From: an uncultured Planctomycetaceae bacterium
GTDB taxonomy: Bacteria; Planctomycetota; Planctomycetia; Pirellulales; Thermoguttaceae
Length of the DNA stretch: 64,000 nt
Direction of reading: 5' to 3'
Assembly: GCA_946408825.1 (NCBI GenBank)
Contig: CAMJTU010000001.1
Span: 62,001-126,000, forward strand
The position numbers were made by a program, and so were the translations under genes. The notes beneath the pieces are model-generated. The model was not told where the DNA came from, did not search any database, and saw nothing but the letters and a program-made list of their open reading frames with translations. This document shows, piece after piece, positions 62,400-64,000 of the stretch (position 1 is the first letter of the stretch; each line of letters opens with the position of its first letter).

Positions 62400-64000
62400 A
62401 TGAGAAACGTCCTTTGCCGGTCGTCGCTCGCCGTCGTAGCGTCGACGGTTCTTGTTCTTTTGGGGTTGTTCCTCGGTTCCGCAGCGCGAGGCGAGAAATC
62501 AGAAGAAGCGCAGGCGACTAGAGATCGATTAGAAAACGCGGACGTTCCCGTCAAATGGTTGCCCGATCTTAAAGTTCTCGTCAACGCTCCCACGACGACG
62601 ATCAATTTGAACGACGCCGTGCGTCAACTCTGCGACGACGGTCGATTGGGCGATCCGTCGACGATTTCGCCCGACGACGTCGAACTTTCGATTGTTTCGG
62701 GAGAGTCTGACTACGCCAACTTGTCGATCGAGGGATCTGAACTTGTCGTTTCATGGAATCCCGGCGCCGTGGGGAGTTCGATGATCGTCGTCAAGGCGAC
62801 TAAAAAGGGGAACGAAGCGGAACACGCGTATATTTCGTTCAGAGCGGAAAGCTGGACGCCAGACTATCTTATGGTTCTGATGATCGTCGTCGGCGGCGGC
62901 GGGCTTTTCTTGCTTGGCATGAAACGTATGTCGGAAGGGTTGCAAGCGATCGCCGGTCGAAAATTACAACGGATGATCAACCTTTTCACGAATCATCGCG
63001 TTTTTGCGCTCGGAATAGGCGCGTTTGTCACGGCGCTCGTTCAGTCGAGCACCGCGACCTCGGTCATGACGCTCGGTTTCGTGAACAGCGGCGTCATGAC
63101 GCTCAAACAGGCGATCGGCGTGCTCATGGGCGCGAATATCGGAACGACGACTACGGGCTGGCTCTTTACGCTCAATATTGGCCAGTATGGTCTGCCGACT
63201 CTGGGGGTTGCGGCGATTTTCTATCTTTTCTGCAAGAATGAAAAGGTTAGAAACTTTTCCATCTTCTTCCTTGGTCTCGGCATGATATTTTTCGGTTTGG
63301 AAACGCTCAAGATCGGACTTACGCCTCTTTCAGATTCGCCGCATTTTACGGCGTTCATGAACACGTTCCGCGCGAATTCGATTTTCGGCGCCGTGATGTG
63401 CGTCTTTGTCGGATGCGTCGCGACCGCGCTAACTCACTCGTCGGCGGCGATCCTTGCGATTACGATTACTCTTGCGTCTCTCGGATCTCTCGATTTGAAT
63501 TCTTCCGCCGCCATTACCCTTGGAAGCAATATCGGAACGTCTCTTACGCCGATGCTTGTCGCGATCGGCGCTCCCTGCACGACGCGCCGCGCCGCGTATT
63601 TTCACTTCGTGTTCAATACCGTCGGCGTCGTTTGGGTTATGGCTATTTTCTTCCCGATATTCGTACCGTGCGTCAATATGCTAGGAACGGCGTTTCACCT
63701 GTCGATTTCCGGCAAAATCGCGCTCACCCATACTGTTTTTAACGTAGCTAATACGATCGTTTTTCTTCCGCTCGTCGATCCGATTTCGCGAATTCTCGAG
63801 AAGTATGTGGTTGATAAAAAGAAGACGCGAAAATCGTCCGCCTTTCCGACGACTCATTTAAGCGCCAGTCTGCTTTCCGTTCCTAAAAGCGCCATTTCGC
63901 AAGCGAATGTGGTTGTCGAGGACGCCTTCGCAGACTGCGTCAAACTAACTGAGTCTCTTAAAACGCTCTTTGACGAAAAGTTTCAGGATAGACAACGAGT
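62400..64000 (+). CDS. Na/Pi cotransporter family protein (3' end outside window)
   Basis: At least 533 residues. Exports or imports phosphate with sodium (NptA/YjbB type). A signal-like start (LAVVASTVLVLLGLFLGSAA) and a ~130-residue periplasmic beta domain precede the transporter, whose two inverted repeats carry ALVQSSTATSVMTLGF and ALTHSSAAILAITITL (QSS-type motifs) and GANIGTTTTGWL / GSNIGTSLTPMLVAIG. The frame continues into a helical segment (VVVEDAFADCVKLTESLK) that looks like the start of the PhoU-like domain. AAAGGAACG precedes ATG 62400. Confidence 0.92.
   Translation, partial: MRNVLCRSSLAVVASTVLVLLGLFLGSAARGEKSEEAQATRDRLENADVPVKWLPDLKVLVNAPTTTINLNDAVRQLCDDGRLGDPSTISPDDVELSIVSGESDYANLSIEGSELVVSWNPGAVGSSMIVVKATKKGNEAEHAYISFRAESWTPDYLMVLMIVVGGGGLFLLGMKRMSEGLQAIAGRKLQRMINLFTNHRVFALGIGAFVTALVQSSTATSVMTLGFVNSGVMTLKQAIGVLMGANIGTTTTGWLFTLNIGQYGLPTLGVAAIFYLFCKNEKVRNFSIFFLGLGMIFFGLETLKIGLTPLSDSPHFTAFMNTFRANSIFGAVMCVFVGCVATALTHSSAAILAITITLASLGSLDLNSSAAITLGSNIGTSLTPMLVAIGAPCTTRRAAYFHFVFNTVGVVWVMAIFFPIFVPCVNMLGTAFHLSISGKIALTHTVFNVANTIVFLPLVDPISRILEKYVVDKKKTRKSSAFPTTHLSASLLSVPKSAISQANVVVEDAFADCVKLTESLKTLFDEKFQDRQR

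Overview
The window looks like a chromosomal segment of a gut- or rumen-associated planctomycete (Pirellulales/Thermoguttaceae-like). This is inferred from codon use heavy in GAC, GTC, ACG and CGT, from several genes resembling planctomycete-specific hypothetical families (34016-34978, 47671-48291, 52101-52700), and from secreted plant-polysaccharide enzymes (PL11 rhamnogalacturonan lyase, GH36 alpha-galactosidase, GH10 xylanase). No rRNA, CRISPR array or prophage was seen. One tRNA (Pro, TGG) is present.

Region 1-11 kb is an accessory locus, mostly on the minus strand. It holds two copies of an unusual three-domain protein (CBS-like, SGNH-like, citrate-lyase-ligase-like nucleotidyltransferase), three radical SAM proteins (two close paralogues, one divergent), a hexapeptide acetyltransferase, a GT8-like glycosyltransferase broken by one frameshift, small ORFs and a decayed IS5-type transposase. 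It looks like a surface-glycan or peptide modification locus of unknown product.

Region 11-20 kb is housekeeping: an ATPPase-only GMP synthase, a metal-efflux cassette (P1B ATPase, separate HMA protein, divergent ArsR regulator with a clear operator), a glutamate-synthase-like oxidoreductase, two GNATs, a NimA-like flavoprotein and enolase.

Region 20-26 kb carries four membrane-anchored TPR-like paralogues of unknown function. A promoter-plus-leader block of about 270 bp occurs twice. A rhamnogalacturonan lyase gene of foreign appearance sits behind the second copy and overlaps the fourth paralogue by 4 bp. A VapB-like antitoxin with a truncated VapC follows.

Region 26-39 kb has a BtpA-family protein, a large secreted UGSC-like fusion protein, a PIN/NYN-like protein with a decayed partial duplicate beside it, an SDR and a ferredoxin-type aldo/keto reductase, a lipoprotein hydrolase, aroA and gpmA. 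Region 39-53 kb has a CapD-like nucleotide-sugar dehydratase, a trypsin-like protease, an isolated flhA, tRNA-Pro, a thioesterase, two sugar-nucleotide SDRs and an isolated PduT-like tandem-BMC shell protein. Region 53-64 kb has the GH36/GH10 pair, NAD(P)HX dehydratase, mannose-1-phosphate guanylyltransferase, a putative outer-membrane barrel with a poly-Asn tract, a structured 1-kb gene-free stretch and a partial Na/Pi cotransporter.
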